Shown here piece by piece: positions 19,786-28,213 of a DNA stretch of 64,000 nt. The stretch's first letter is position 1, and every line of letters begins with the position of its first letter. The DNA lies in assembly GCF_001707825.1 (NCBI RefSeq), contig NZ_LYBM01000002.1, positions 124,001 through 188,000 on the forward strand, given 5' to 3'. The position numbers and the translations under genes were made by a program. The stretch is from Veronia pacifica. Lineage in GTDB: Bacteria > Pseudomonadota > Gammaproteobacteria > Enterobacterales > Vibrionaceae. Below the pieces are notes generated by a model, which saw only the letters and a list, made by a program, of their open reading frames with translations, did no database searches and was not told the origin of the DNA.

Positions 19786-20763
19786 ATGCGCAAAGGAATG
19801 TTTCATTTAATTATTGGTTCGATACTCACTTTATCTGCAACCAGTGCTCATGCACGTCAGTCATTTGATGATTATGTGCTGGGATTAAAGAAAGACGCGA
19901 TTGCCTCCGGTATCAATGCTCAGTTGGTTGATGATGCTTTCAAAAATGTAAAATACAAAGCAAGAGCAGTAAAAGCTGACCGTAATCAACCAGAAAAAAA
20001 ACTGACATTGGATACCTATATTCAACGGGCAGTCCCTAAGTGGAAAGTAGATAAAGCCAAGGCGATGTTCAGTAAGCATAAACAACTGCTTTCAAGCGTC
20101 GGTGAGGAGTATGGTGTTCAGCCAAGATATATTGTTGCGCTGTGGGGAATAGAAACAAATTTTGGTTCTTTGACAGGCAATTTTAGTGTGGTTAATGCAC
20201 TCACTACGATGGCTTATGAAGGGAGGCGCGAAACATTCTTTAAAAAGGAATTGATGTCTTCTCTCCAAATTCTTCAAGAGGGGCATATATCGCTAAATGA
20301 TTTTAAAGGTTCATGGGCTGGTGCAATGGGTCAAAATCAGTTTATGCCAAGTTCATTTTTACGCTATGCCGTTGACGGTAATCAGGATGGTAAAAAAGAT
20401 ATCTGGAATTCTTTACCCGATGTTTTTTCGTCTTCAGCAAACTATCTTAAACAAGCTGGCTGGAACGATAATTATACCTGGGGGCGGGTAGTTCGAGTGC
20501 CTAAAGGATTATCCCCATCTTTGGTTGGCATAGATAAAGAAAAGGGTCGTTCACTTCAATTCTGGCAATCTCAGGGCATTCGTAAAAATAGTGGTGCGGC
20601 ACTCCCTGACCTTGATATTACTGCTTGGTTAATTCAGCCTGACGATGGCTTAGGTCGAAGTTATCTTGTCTATGGTAATTACCAGAGTTTATTAGACTGG
20701 AACCGCTCTCATTATTTTGCCCTTGCGGTCAGTTATTTAGCTGACAGGATTAAGTTTGGCTAA
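19786..20763 (+). CDS. MltB-family lytic murein transglycosylase
   Basis: 325 residues with a signal peptide (M-R-K-G-M-F then a hydrophobic run ending A-H-A near residue 23) and no obvious lipobox, so probably a periplasmic soluble form. The catalytic Glu sits in W-G-I-E-T-N-F-G near residue 124, and the A-G-A-M-G-Q-N-Q-F-M-P-S segment near 184 is typical of the MltB fold. It cleaves the MurNAc–GlcNAc bond of peptidoglycan. It starts 10 bp after ycgL, so the two are likely cotranscribed. Confidence 0.92.
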   Translation: MRKGMFHLIIGSILTLSATSAHARQSFDDYVLGLKKDAIASGINAQLVDDAFKNVKYKARAVKADRNQPEKKLTLDTYIQRAVPKWKVDKAKAMFSKHKQLLSSVGEEYGVQPRYIVALWGIETNFGSLTGNFSVVNALTTMAYEGRRETFFKKELMSSLQILQEGHISLNDFKGSWAGAMGQNQFMPSSFLRYAVDGNQDGKKDIWNSLPDVFSSSANYLKQAGWNDNYTWGRVVRVPKGLSPSLVGIDKEKGRSLQFWQSQGIRKNSGAALPDLDITAWLIQPDDGLGRSYLVYGNYQSLLDWNRSHYFALAVSYLADRIKFG

Positions 20764-21000
20764 TTAAGGGATATTGTCAGATATTACACTGTGGTTTACA
20801 AATGAGTGGTTGTCTTAAATTTGAGTTGGAATTCAGTCAGGGCTGTTCAATATTTGTGCGATTTTTTGTGACAATCATTCATTTTATTACGATAAATGAA
20901 TCTTTTTGCAATTTTTTCTTCGTGGCGATATCAATATCTAATATTACCGCTCTTAAAGAGTTGGTTTCAAATCAGTCAATATAAGTGGGTAAATATAAAA

Positions 21001-21028
21001 AAGAAGAGGTCTATGCCTCTTCTTTAAT
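21001..21028. terminator. Bidirectional terminator hns / transglycosylase
   Basis: AAGAAGAGG (21001-21009) and CCTCTTCTT (21016-21024) form a perfect nine-bp stem with a six-base loop, A-run on one side, TTTAAT on the other. It lies in the 375-bp gap 20764-21138 between convergent genes; the rest of that gap, including a 60-codon hydrophobic open frame at 20802-20984, shows nothing I can support. Confidence 0.85.
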
Positions 21029-21138
21029 ATCACTATGCCAGTCGCAGTTGTCGTTTGATACAAACATTTTAATTTGTAACTACATGTAACAAGGTATGCT
21101 TATTGTGGCTTTAGACAAGGGGATTAATGAAGATTTCC

Positions 21139-21537
21139 TTAGATAAGGAAGTCGTCCATAGTTTTTCCAGAGTCTAGTGCCTCTTTAATAGCTTTAGGAG
21201 TACGACCTTGACCAGTCCATGTTTTCTCTAAACCGTCAGTATCAACAAATTTATATTTAGCAGGGCGAGCTGCGCGCTTAGATTTAGATTTTGTGCCGCC
21301 CAGTGAAGAAAGTAGTTCTTCAGGATCAATACCGTCATTGATCATCATTTCACGGTACTTCTCTAATTTATCAAGACGTTCTTTCTCTTGCGCCATTACT
21401 TCAGCTTCAGCTTCTTCACGCTCAGATACAACAGTCTGAAGTTTATCCAGAGCTTCCTGAAGTTGCTCAAGTGAAAGTTCACGAGCAGTCGCACGCAGGC
21501 TGCGCAGGTTTAGCAATACTTTAAGTGCTTCCGACAT
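21139..21537 (-). CDS. hns: H-NS family nucleoid protein
   Basis: 132 residues from ATG at 21537 ([10 protein letters not shown]), preferred over an upstream TTG because of the family start and AAAGG upstream. An N-terminal coiled-coil oligomerisation region (residues 1-70, E/K/Q-rich) is followed by a flexible K-S-K-S-K-R-A-A linker and the DNA-binding domain with T-W-T-G-Q-G-R-T-P, the AT-hook-like core motif. It silences AT-rich, often acquired, DNA. Three copies of TTCGTAAA (21553-21560 inverted, 21626-21633, 21642-21649) lie in its upstream region and may be involved in control. Confidence 0.95.
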   Translation of the reverse strand: MSEALKVLLNLRSLRATARELSLEQLQEALDKLQTVVSEREEAEAEVMAQEKERLDKLEKYREMMINDGIDPEELLSSLGGTKSKSKRAARPAKYKFVDTDGLEKTWTGQGRTPKAIKEALDSGKTMDDFLI

Positions 21538-21849
21538 TATCAAATACCTTTATTTACGAAACGAGTAAAATCATGCTAATAGTAGCAACATTAAAATAAA
21601 TAATGCAAACTTTAGTTTGTTTATATTCGTAAATAATAGTGTTCGTAAACAAAAAAATTGTTTATTTATATTTTTATTTTCATCATAACATCAATTTTTA
21701 TTTGTGAAAAAATTGTTCTAGTGGGGTATATCTCAGACTCACATCTCATATGATGTCGCATTTTCTGTACTTTTAAGTAAATTTCTTTGATAGCTTTACA
21801 ATAGATTATTGGTTGCAAAGTCAGAAGCAGTGAGTAGAATACCGCCCTG

Positions 21850-22036
21850 CTTTATGCACGTAGAGGTGCGCTATTTATCAGTAATCAGTAGTAGGGTGAT
21901 ACCTTTGATCACTTATGAAAGGAAATAGCGCCGAAGCAAAACGTATTTATCACGTCGTTTTGTTGGGGTTGTTAATGAATAGTTACAACACTGCCATAGT
22001 ATTTTGTTATTCACTATGGAGCGCTACTGTAGGAAG
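21850..22036 (+). ncRNA. Lysine riboswitch (L-box)
   Basis: The conserved lysine aptamer elements occur in order: AGAGGTGCG (21862), AGTA (21880), AGGGTGAT (21893), GAAAGG (21917) and GCGCCGAAG (21928). Stems are visible: GCGCTATTT (21868) with AAATAGCGC (21923), AAAACG with CGTTTT around 21939-21961, and CCATAGT with ACTATGG (about 21994-22019). P1 is short (GTAG with CTAC). It should bind L-lysine and reduce expression of the transporter downstream. Confidence 0.9.
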
Positions 22037-22090
22037 GGAATCAAACATTCAACGGTTTCTTATCCTTGCTGATTTTCAGCCACTGCAGTA

Positions 22091-22122
22091 GATCTCCAAC
22101 CTATATGGTTGATTTAGAGATC
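22091..22122 (+). promoter_or_regulatory. RBS-sequestering hairpin of the lysine riboswitch
   Basis: GATCTC (22091-22096) pairs with GAGATC (22117-22122) and CAACC (22097-22101) with GGTTG (22107-22111). The hairpin ends exactly at the ATG at 22123 and buries the weak Shine–Dalgarno AGAG. This suggests translational rather than transcriptional control by the aptamer; the competing pairing has not been worked out. Confidence 0.65.
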
Positions 22123-23703
22123 ATGAATTTAATCGACTTTTCCTCATCTGCCCTTTCAATATTACCAGCCATCCTAGCTTTGGGTTTGGCAATATTAACT
22201 CGCCATGTTCTTTTATCTTTAGGCGTTGGTATTGTTTCTGGTGCTCTGTTATTAAACGACTTTTCACTATTTGGTAGCCTTTCTTATATTGCTGATAAAG
22301 CCAAAGGTATAGTTATTGATGGTACGAGTATTAATTCTCACAATATGAGTATCATTGCTTTTCTTATCCTATTGGGAATGACAACTGCACTTTTGACGCT
22401 CTCTGGCGGTACAAGAGCATTTGCAGAGTGGGCACAGCAAAGAGTTAAAAGTAAGCGTGGCGCAAAATTACTTGCTGCTTTTCTTGGTGTTTTTATATTT
22501 ATTGATGATTATTTCAACAGCTTGGCTGTTGGTGCAATAAGTCGTCCGGTTACTGATCGCTTTTATGTTTCCCGAACCAAGCTCGCCTATATTCTTGATA
22601 CGACGGCAGCGCCTATGTGTGTTCTTATGCCAGCTTCAAGTTGGGGCGCATATATTATTACTGTTATTGGTGGGATTTTAATAAGCCATGGTGTGACTGA
22701 ATATTCACCACTAAGTGCATTTGCGGCAATGTTACCGATGAATTTTTACGCAATTTTTGCACTGTTAATGGTATTTGCTGTCGTTTGGTTTCAACTTGAT
22801 ATCGGTTCGATGCGCCGCTTCGAGTATCAAGCTTGTCTTGGGAATAAAGAGGACGAGGATGAAACTCAGACTCGATCCTTGGATGAAGACCTTGGAATTA
22901 TTGAAAGCTCCCGCGGGACTATCACCGACTTGATATTACCTATCGTCGTGCTGATCTTATCGACATTTGGCATGATGATGTACACGGGGGCTGCTGCTCT
23001 GGCTTCCGAGGGCAAACCATTTTCTATGCTTGGTGCCTTTGAGTTCACCAATGTCAGTCAATCTTTGCTTACGGGGGGTCTGATTGGTTTTGCATCTGCT
23101 CTGCTGATGGTGCTGAGACAAGGTTTGGCTGTGGCTGATATCGTCAAAACGTTGAGTGCTGGTGCGCAGTCAATGTTTGGTGCGATTCTCATCCTGACGT
23201 TCGCATGGGCGATCGGCGGTGTGATCGGCGATATGGCAACAGGCAGCTACCTCTCCAGCCTTATTCAAGGCAGTTTGCCAGTTCAGGTTCTTCCCGCCGT
23301 TCTGTTTCTCCTCGCTGCGTTGATGGCTTTTTCAACGGGTACATCATGGGGAACTTTTGGCATTATGCTGCCAATAGCGGGCGATATGGCTGCTGCTGCT
23401 GATATTAGTCTGATGCTACCTATGCTGTCTGCTGTTTTGGCAGGAGCCGTATTTGGTGACCATTGTTCGCCAATATCTGATACCACGATTCTGTCGTCAA
23501 CTGGTGCGCGTTGTAACCATATTGACCACGTAACGACTCAGCTGCCGTATGCACTGGCCGTAGCCTTCATTTCATGTATTGGTTACTTGATTCTGGGCAC
23601 GGTTGGGTCTGTCTTTATTGCGTTGGTCGCTTCTTTTGGCGTTTTCTGTCTGATGTGTATTTATTTCTCATGGCTGTCAAAGCGTCCTGGTAGGTTGTGT
23701 TAA
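22123..23703 (+). CDS. NhaC-family transporter under lysine riboswitch control (LysW-type)
   Basis: 526 residues from ATG 22123 (M-N-L-I-D-F-S); the upstream in-frame Mets overlap the regulatory hairpin. Many hydrophobic helices and the NhaC-like D-D-Y-F-N-S-L, P-A-S-S-W-G-A-Y, F-S-T-G-T-S-W-G-T-F and F-G-D-H-C-S-P-I-S-D-T segments. Database names would be Na+/H+ antiporter, but members preceded by L-boxes have been proposed as lysine transporters (comparative genomics of the lysine regulon). The riboswitch makes lysine or a related diamine the probable substrate. A terminator follows. Confidence 0.88.
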   Translation: MNLIDFSSSALSILPAILALGLAILTRHVLLSLGVGIVSGALLLNDFSLFGSLSYIADKAKGIVIDGTSINSHNMSIIAFLILLGMTTALLTLSGGTRAFAEWAQQRVKSKRGAKLLAAFLGVFIFIDDYFNSLAVGAISRPVTDRFYVSRTKLAYILDTTAAPMCVLMPASSWGAYIITVIGGILISHGVTEYSPLSAFAAMLPMNFYAIFALLMVFAVVWFQLDIGSMRRFEYQACLGNKEDEDETQTRSLDEDLGIIESSRGTITDLILPIVVLILSTFGMMMYTGAAALASEGKPFSMLGAFEFTNVSQSLLTGGLIGFASALLMVLRQGLAVADIVKTLSAGAQSMFGAILILTFAWAIGGVIGDMATGSYLSSLIQGSLPVQVLPAVLFLLAALMAFSTGTSWGTFGIMLPIAGDMAAAADISLMLPMLSAVLAGAVFGDHCSPISDTTILSSTGARCNHIDHVTTQLPYALAVAFISCIGYLILGTVGSVFIALVASFGVFCLMCIYFSWLSKRPGRLC

Positions 23704-23712
23704 CTCCTCTTC

Positions 23713-23745
23713 ATGGGCTTCCATTCGGAAGCCCATTATTTCTTT
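23713..23745 (+). terminator. Terminator after NhaC-family gene
   Basis: ATGGGCTTCC-ATTC-GGAAGCCCAT, a perfect ten-bp stem followed by TATTTCTTT. Confidence 0.9.
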
Positions 23746-23897
23746 GTTAACGATGATTTATTAAAGAAAATACCCTAATTTTTTTGAGGTCGTATTTCGT
23801 CGATATGGCTAATCCCCTCGGCTGTTATTTTTGTAGATTTTGACAAGTTCTTTTTTTTAAGTAGCATGCGCACTGATTTTTGTTTCTGGAGTTGCCA

Positions 23898-24476
23898 ATG
23901 GCACAGCTTTACTTCTATTACTCGGCAATGAATGCGGGTAAGTCGACCACCTTATTGCAGTCGTCATTTAACTATCAGGAAAGGGGAATGACCCCACTTA
24001 TTTTCACAGCTGCAATTGATAATCGATACGGTGTTGGAAAGGTAAGTTCACGTATTGGATTACAGGCTGATGCTCAGCTCTTCGGTCCAGAAGATGATAT
24101 TTTTGCAGCTGTGACTGATTTGCATGGCGCAAACAAAGTTGATTGTTTGCTTATCGATGAGTGTCAGTTTTTAACTAAAGCTCAGGTATACCAGATCACT
24201 GAAGTTGTGGATAAATTGAACATCCCTGTTTTGTGTTACGGGCTGCGTACTGATTTTCTTGGTGAGCTATTTGAAGGTTCTAAATATCTTCTTGCATGGG
24301 CGGATAAGCTGGTTGAACTGAAAACTATCTGTCATTGCGGGAGAAAGGCCAATATGGTGATTCGTACTGATGAGACTGGCAGGGCAATTGCTGACGGTGA
24401 TCAGGTCGTTATTGGCGGTAATGACAGGTATGTTTCTGTTTGCCGCATGCATTATAAAGACGCTCTAGACAAGTGA
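23898..24476 (+). CDS. tdk: Thymidine kinase
   Basis: 192 residues from ATG 23898 (M-A-Q-L-Y-F-Y-Y), which has GGAG upstream and matches the family start. P-loop A-M-N-A-G-K-S-T near residue 10, D-E-C-Q-F near 87 and the zinc-binding Cys pairs C-H-C near 145 plus a C-terminal C-R-M-H. It phosphorylates thymidine in the salvage pathway. Confidence 0.96.
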   Translation: MAQLYFYYSAMNAGKSTTLLQSSFNYQERGMTPLIFTAAIDNRYGVGKVSSRIGLQADAQLFGPEDDIFAAVTDLHGANKVDCLLIDECQFLTKAQVYQITEVVDKLNIPVLCYGLRTDFLGELFEGSKYLLAWADKLVELKTICHCGRKANMVIRTDETGRAIADGDQVVIGGNDRYVSVCRMHYKDALDK

Positions 24477-24540
24477 TATCTCCTTATAATACGTAGCTAT
24501 TATTGAATCGCTGTTATCTAACAGGGTATGTTCTGGGGAC

Positions 24541-24566
24541 AGTCTTGATTAAACCGAATCAAGACT
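24541..24566. repeat. Perfect inverted repeat downstream of the methyltransferase gene
   Basis: AGTCTTGATT (24541-24550) and AATCAAGACT (24557-24566) with a six-base loop. It is in the 247-bp gap between convergent tdk and the methyltransferase gene. No U-run follows on either strand, so it may be a protein site or mobile-element trace rather than a terminator. Confidence 0.5.
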
Positions 24567-24723
24567 TCCTCAGTGATATCGGTGAGGGTACCTGCCAGAC
24601 ATACCTGTTCCAGAGAGTGTTTGATACCACGTTTTTCACTCGTATTAAGTTGAAGTGACCCCCACATATTTCTATCCATAAAACTGAAAAGACTCGGAAT
24701 AGAGTAAAGGTGGTTTCTCACAA

Positions 24724-25356
24724 TCAGGTGTGCTTAGGTCTTTGCATTACCAAAAACGACTGCTGACTGTTCGGACTCGGTTCCCATTCCTGAGCCAGAT
24801 CGAAACCCGCATCTAGCATGGCTTGCATCAACTGTTCAGCGGTAAATTTCTCTACATGAGGTGCCTTACCAACTAACTTCATCACAGGCAAAGCGATGTT
24901 AAGCCAAGAAAAGCGATCAAAACAAACGCTGCTGGTGATGAAGTAGCCACCGGGTTTCAGCACCTCAAAGCTTTGGCTGATCACCTGTCTATAATCGGCC
25001 ATCAAATGCAACACATTTAAACCCAGAACGACATCATAGCTAGTATCAGGATGCGCTTGCTGCCAGTTTTCCAATGTGCTTTCGATAAAAGTCAGGTTCG
25101 ACTGCGGGGTTTGTTGCAGTTTCTCATTGGCAATTTCAATCATACGTGTCGAAATATCCAGAGCGGTATAAGAGTTTACCTTAGGTGCGTGAATCAGGGC
25201 TGTCGAACCGGTACCGCAACCAAACTCTAAGATCTCTGATTGTTCCGTCAAATATTTATCCGTAATGGCCAATTTTTGTTGGTAAATCGATTCATTGGCA
25301 ATAGGGGTATCGGCATATTTATCAGCGACTTTGTTCCAAAAAATGGCATCGGCCAT
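24724..25356 (-). CDS. Class I SAM-dependent methyltransferase
   Basis: 210 residues. Motif I E-F-G-C-G-T-G-S near residue 44, an acidic residue at the end of beta-2 (A-L-D-I-S) near 68, and the post-motif L-K-P-G-G-Y near 132 define a Rossmann methyltransferase of the UbiE/Methyltransf_25 type. The substrate is unknown. It is divergent from a LysR regulator 122 bp away, the usual arrangement for a regulator and its target. Confidence 0.87.
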   Translation of the reverse strand: MADAIFWNKVADKYADTPIANESIYQQKLAITDKYLTEQSEILEFGCGTGSTALIHAPKVNSYTALDISTRMIEIANEKLQQTPQSNLTFIESTLENWQQAHPDTSYDVVLGLNVLHLMADYRQVISQSFEVLKPGGYFITSSVCFDRFSWLNIALPVMKLVGKAPHVEKFTAEQLMQAMLDAGFDLAQEWEPSPNSQQSFLVMQRPKHT

Positions 25357-25478
25357 GGGGAAGGTCTCCTATGTCATTGAGAATACAAAACAAAGTCTGC
25401 CACAATAGGACCAGATGTAAATTGCATGATCGTTGATACCAGATATACATAAATGTATGGAAGACCAAGAGTAGGCGC

Positions 25479-26378
25479 ATGACGATAAACTGGCAGGCCG
25501 TCAATTTTGACTGGAACCACATTAAAGCATTTTTACTCACGGTCGAGCAGGGATCACTCTCGGCTGCTGCCAAAACTCTTCAGGTCGCTCAGCCTACCCT
25601 GAGTCGTCAGATGGCGGCTTTGGAAAAAAGTCTGGGTATCGTGTTGTTCGAGCGAGTCGGTAAAGGCATTGAGCCAACCCCGCAAGCTCTGGCATTGGTT
25701 GAACATGTGAAAACCATGGCTGAGGCGGCATCTGCACTATCACTAAGTGCCATGGGGCAGACCAGTAGTATTGCAGGTACAGTGCGTATCAGTTGTATGG
25801 TTATGTCGGCGTTTGAGCTGTCTCCTGTGTTGAAACAATTGCACCAGCAGTATCCCAATTTACAGTTAGACATCATGGGCACTGATCACAGCAGCGATTT
25901 GAAACGGCGCGAAGCAGACATTGCCATTCGTGCCTATCAACCAACAGAGCCAGATTTAATCGCCAAGCGTTTGTGTGATTTTGAATTGGGCTTATATGCC
26001 ACAAAGAGTTACGCCCAAGAATTGGGCTTTCCTGAAACCATTGCCGATCTTACCCAAGCGCAGTTTATCGGTTTTACTGATGGTCGAGACCAATTTCGTG
26101 AGCAATTACACTCAAAGGGAATCTATGTCACTGACGCTCAAATAATGCTGCGTGCCAATAGCCATTTTGCTCATTGGGCATTAGCTCAGCAAGGCTTAGG
26201 CGTTGGAGTCATGTTCACCAACGTAGCCCAACAATGTGAGCACATGGTTCGCCTTTGCCCCGATCAGGTCGTCTTTGAAGGTCAATATTGGCTGGTAGTG
26301 CATCGCGAGCTTCATACCAGCCGCCGGGTCCGTGTAGTGTTTGATCACTTATACAAAACACTGGGCGGTTCTGGTTGA
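25479..26378 (+). CDS. LysR-family transcriptional regulator
   Basis: 299 residues. The N-terminal winged helix-turn-helix reads F-L-L-T-V-E-Q-G-S-L-S-A-A-A-K-T-L-Q-V-A near residues 13-32 followed by Q-P-T-L-S-R-Q, and a periplasmic-binding-protein-like effector domain follows. It is divergent from the methyltransferase gene, which it probably controls from the shared 122-bp promoter region. Effector unknown. The 293 bp after it, to mobA, show nothing recognisable. Confidence 0.92.
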   Translation: MTINWQAVNFDWNHIKAFLLTVEQGSLSAAAKTLQVAQPTLSRQMAALEKSLGIVLFERVGKGIEPTPQALALVEHVKTMAEAASALSLSAMGQTSSIAGTVRISCMVMSAFELSPVLKQLHQQYPNLQLDIMGTDHSSDLKRREADIAIRAYQPTEPDLIAKRLCDFELGLYATKSYAQELGFPETIADLTQAQFIGFTDGRDQFREQLHSKGIYVTDAQIMLRANSHFAHWALAQQGLGVGVMFTNVAQQCEHMVRLCPDQVVFEGQYWLVVHRELHTSRRVRVVFDHLYKTLGGSG

Positions 26379-26671
26379 AATGTAAAACCGATTATTCGTG
26401 CATGTAATAAAGACCATATTGATTTTATCGAACCGGCACCTCTCCTAACAGCCTTAACAAAACGAAGCTACATCAACATCCATCGCTAAGGCCTTCATAT
26501 ACATGTCCGAGTGAAACCTCAGTAACGTCCGTCAACTCATTTAAGAATGTTGTTGAAGTTCGTTCTTATCCCAGCCTCAGTCAGCGTTGGAGTTTTTTTC
26601 CGGCAGTGTGGTCTTTCCTGTACCGTTTTATGCAGCAAAGCCAAGTACAGGTCGAGAGCATTTCACTTTTC

Positions 26672-27256
26672 TCATGATAACTGACCATACCTTTCCAGCT
26701 CGTCAGGGGTATTCAGATTAATAAAGGCATCGTGTTGATCGCCAAAATCGACAACTTCAGTTTTGCACATGTCATAAAGTAAAACGATTTTTCGGTCACC
26801 GCCACGGAGGAAATCATCCAGCTTCTTAAAAAGGCTCCTTTTCATTAAAGTCACCACTGGCTGAACGTGCTCACCGTCGTGGGCAACGACAATCTCAGTA
26901 TCTGGTTTGATTGCCGACTGCATTCGATCGACTAATGTAGATGGCAGGTTGGGGCAGTCACAGGGCACAAAACCCAGCCAGTCTGAGCTTAGGGTCGTCA
27001 TCGCTGCATGCATTCCTCCCAGAGGTCCCGGGTAGCCCTCGAAGACATCTCCAAAGACGTCGCCATACTGGTGATAGATATCCTGATTGCGGTTGGCGTT
27101 GATTGTGATTGCGGCGCCTTGTTTGGAGAGTTGCTCGTGAACATACGCGATCAAAGGCTTCTCGTTCAGCTTGATCAGGCCCTTATCTTGTCCATTCATT
27201 CTTATTGCTCGGCCGCCTGCAAGAATGACCCAGGTGATGTCGGGATGCGACTGCAT
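26672..27256 (-). CDS. mobA: Molybdenum cofactor guanylyltransferase
   Basis: 194 residues, normal length. The nucleotidyltransferase motif L-A-G-G-R-A-I-R-M-N-G-Q-D-K-G-L is at residues 12-27 (Ile replaces the more common Arg at one position), G-P-L-G-G near 78 and the metal-binding P-C-D-C-P near 98. It attaches GMP to molybdopterin to make the MGD cofactor used by DMSO-reductase-family enzymes. Single gene; mobB is not adjacent. Confidence 0.94.
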   Translation of the reverse strand: MQSHPDITWVILAGGRAIRMNGQDKGLIKLNEKPLIAYVHEQLSKQGAAITINANRNQDIYHQYGDVFGDVFEGYPGPLGGMHAAMTTLSSDWLGFVPCDCPNLPSTLVDRMQSAIKPDTEIVVAHDGEHVQPVVTLMKRSLFKKLDDFLRGGDRKIVLLYDMCKTEVVDFGDQHDAFINLNTPDELERYGQLS

Positions 27257-27629
27257 GTTTTTCCTTTTTCTATTTATCTACAAGTGGGTGGGGAACAAAT
27301 AAATCAACGGTGAATGAATAATGATATTTCAACGCTTCATGTGTCCACATCAGAACATCGGTAAAAAGCAGAGTGGCATAATGACTATATCAGAGCTTTA
27401 ATCCTCTTATATTGATTTCACATCATTCTATAATGATGCCTACCTTCTCATTCAATCACAGGAGAGTGAGCAAGTGCTCTGTTAAATAATTAACGCTTAT
27501 TGTGCAGTAGGTGATATTAGCTAATAAAAACATAGCGGCTAAATTACGATTGTTTGACGGATATTTATCAATGTAATTGCTGCGGTTCTTATATATCTGA
27601 GCTGAGTCAATAAAAAATATGTCATAGTT
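27257..27629. other. Intergenic region upstream of mobA
   Basis: 373 bp, AT-rich after 27380. Contains the mobA promoter region. I see no gene, repeat or structured RNA. Confidence 0.35.
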
Positions 27630-28094
27630 TCACTCACCTTCGGTATCAATGTAGTTTTCCTGCATATCAATGGGGTAGAGGGTGACAGCCAAAGACAGCC
27701 CCAGTGCCGCCATTTCTGCCAACGTATCCGACGAGATATTTTCAACAAATCCCCAGTGCGATGAAGACACACTGTAACCGATATTCATACATTTCTGGTG
27801 TGCGTGCCCCCATTCTTGCCTGACATCATCCGGGAAACTTTTAATCCATTCAATGTAATATACGATGCAAGCATTTGGCGAATGTTTAGGGTCTAAGCTA
27901 CTGCTAATTGACCATTCATTTGTGTCTTTATCGAAATGAAGGTGAGCATATTCATCAGCTTTTTCAAAAAAATCAACCAGCTTATGAAAAGGCAGTGACG
28001 AACGGATTTCGAGATCAACCGTGATGTATCGCGTGTGTTGCATATTGGCGGGCATATTCGGCAAAGAGGTGATAGAAAAAATTAAGACTGCCAC
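27630..28094 (-). CDS. Hypothetical protein
   Basis: Up to 154 residues; the start may be the Met at codon 18 (M-Q-H-T-R-Y-I-T-V-D) giving about 137 residues. The composition is that of a real soluble protein: alternating hydrophobic/polar, one Cys in I-V-Y-Y context, acidic C-terminus D-T-E-G-E. The opening beta-type pattern (R-Y-I-T-V-D-L-E-I-R-S) resembles immunity-like or DUF4279-type small proteins, but I do not recognise a family. It lies upstream of the convergent-side trypsin gene terminator and is probably monocistronic. Confidence 0.5.
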   Translation of the reverse strand: MAVLIFSITSLPNMPANMQHTRYITVDLEIRSSLPFHKLVDFFEKADEYAHLHFDKDTNEWSISSSLDPKHSPNACIVYYIEWIKSFPDDVRQEWGHAHQKCMNIGYSVSSSHWGFVENISSDTLAEMAALGLSLAVTLYPIDMQENYIDTEGE

Positions 28095-28164
28095 AACACG
28101 AGGTGACAGACAACAAAGGGAGCTTAGCGGTTTTTATGATGAGAAATTACTGTTTTTCAGATAT

Positions 28165-28197
28165 AAAAAGCCGGTCTAAAGGCGACCAGCTTTTTAT
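28165..28197. terminator. Terminator after trypsin-like protease gene
   Basis: AAAAAGCCGGTC (28165-28176) pairs with GACCAGCTTTTT (28184-28195) with one mismatch. On the minus strand it ends in a U-run just after the protease stop codon. Confidence 0.75.
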
Positions 28198-28213
28198 CAA
28201 TTGATGATTATTG

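Noticed and set aside
20802-20984. 60-codon hydrophobic ORF after the transglycosylase gene
   Set aside because: AT-rich chance composition (many F, I, N), no ribosome binding site, no conserved pattern.
24518-24721. 67-codon minus-strand ORF right after the methyltransferase gene
   Set aside because: No ribosome site or family match; the sequence could be a relic of a mobile element (it spans the inverted repeat 24541-24566), but I cannot support that.
27539-27772. 77-codon ORF overlapping the hypothetical gene at 27630-28094
   Set aside because: It is in another frame of a better candidate and has no features of its own.
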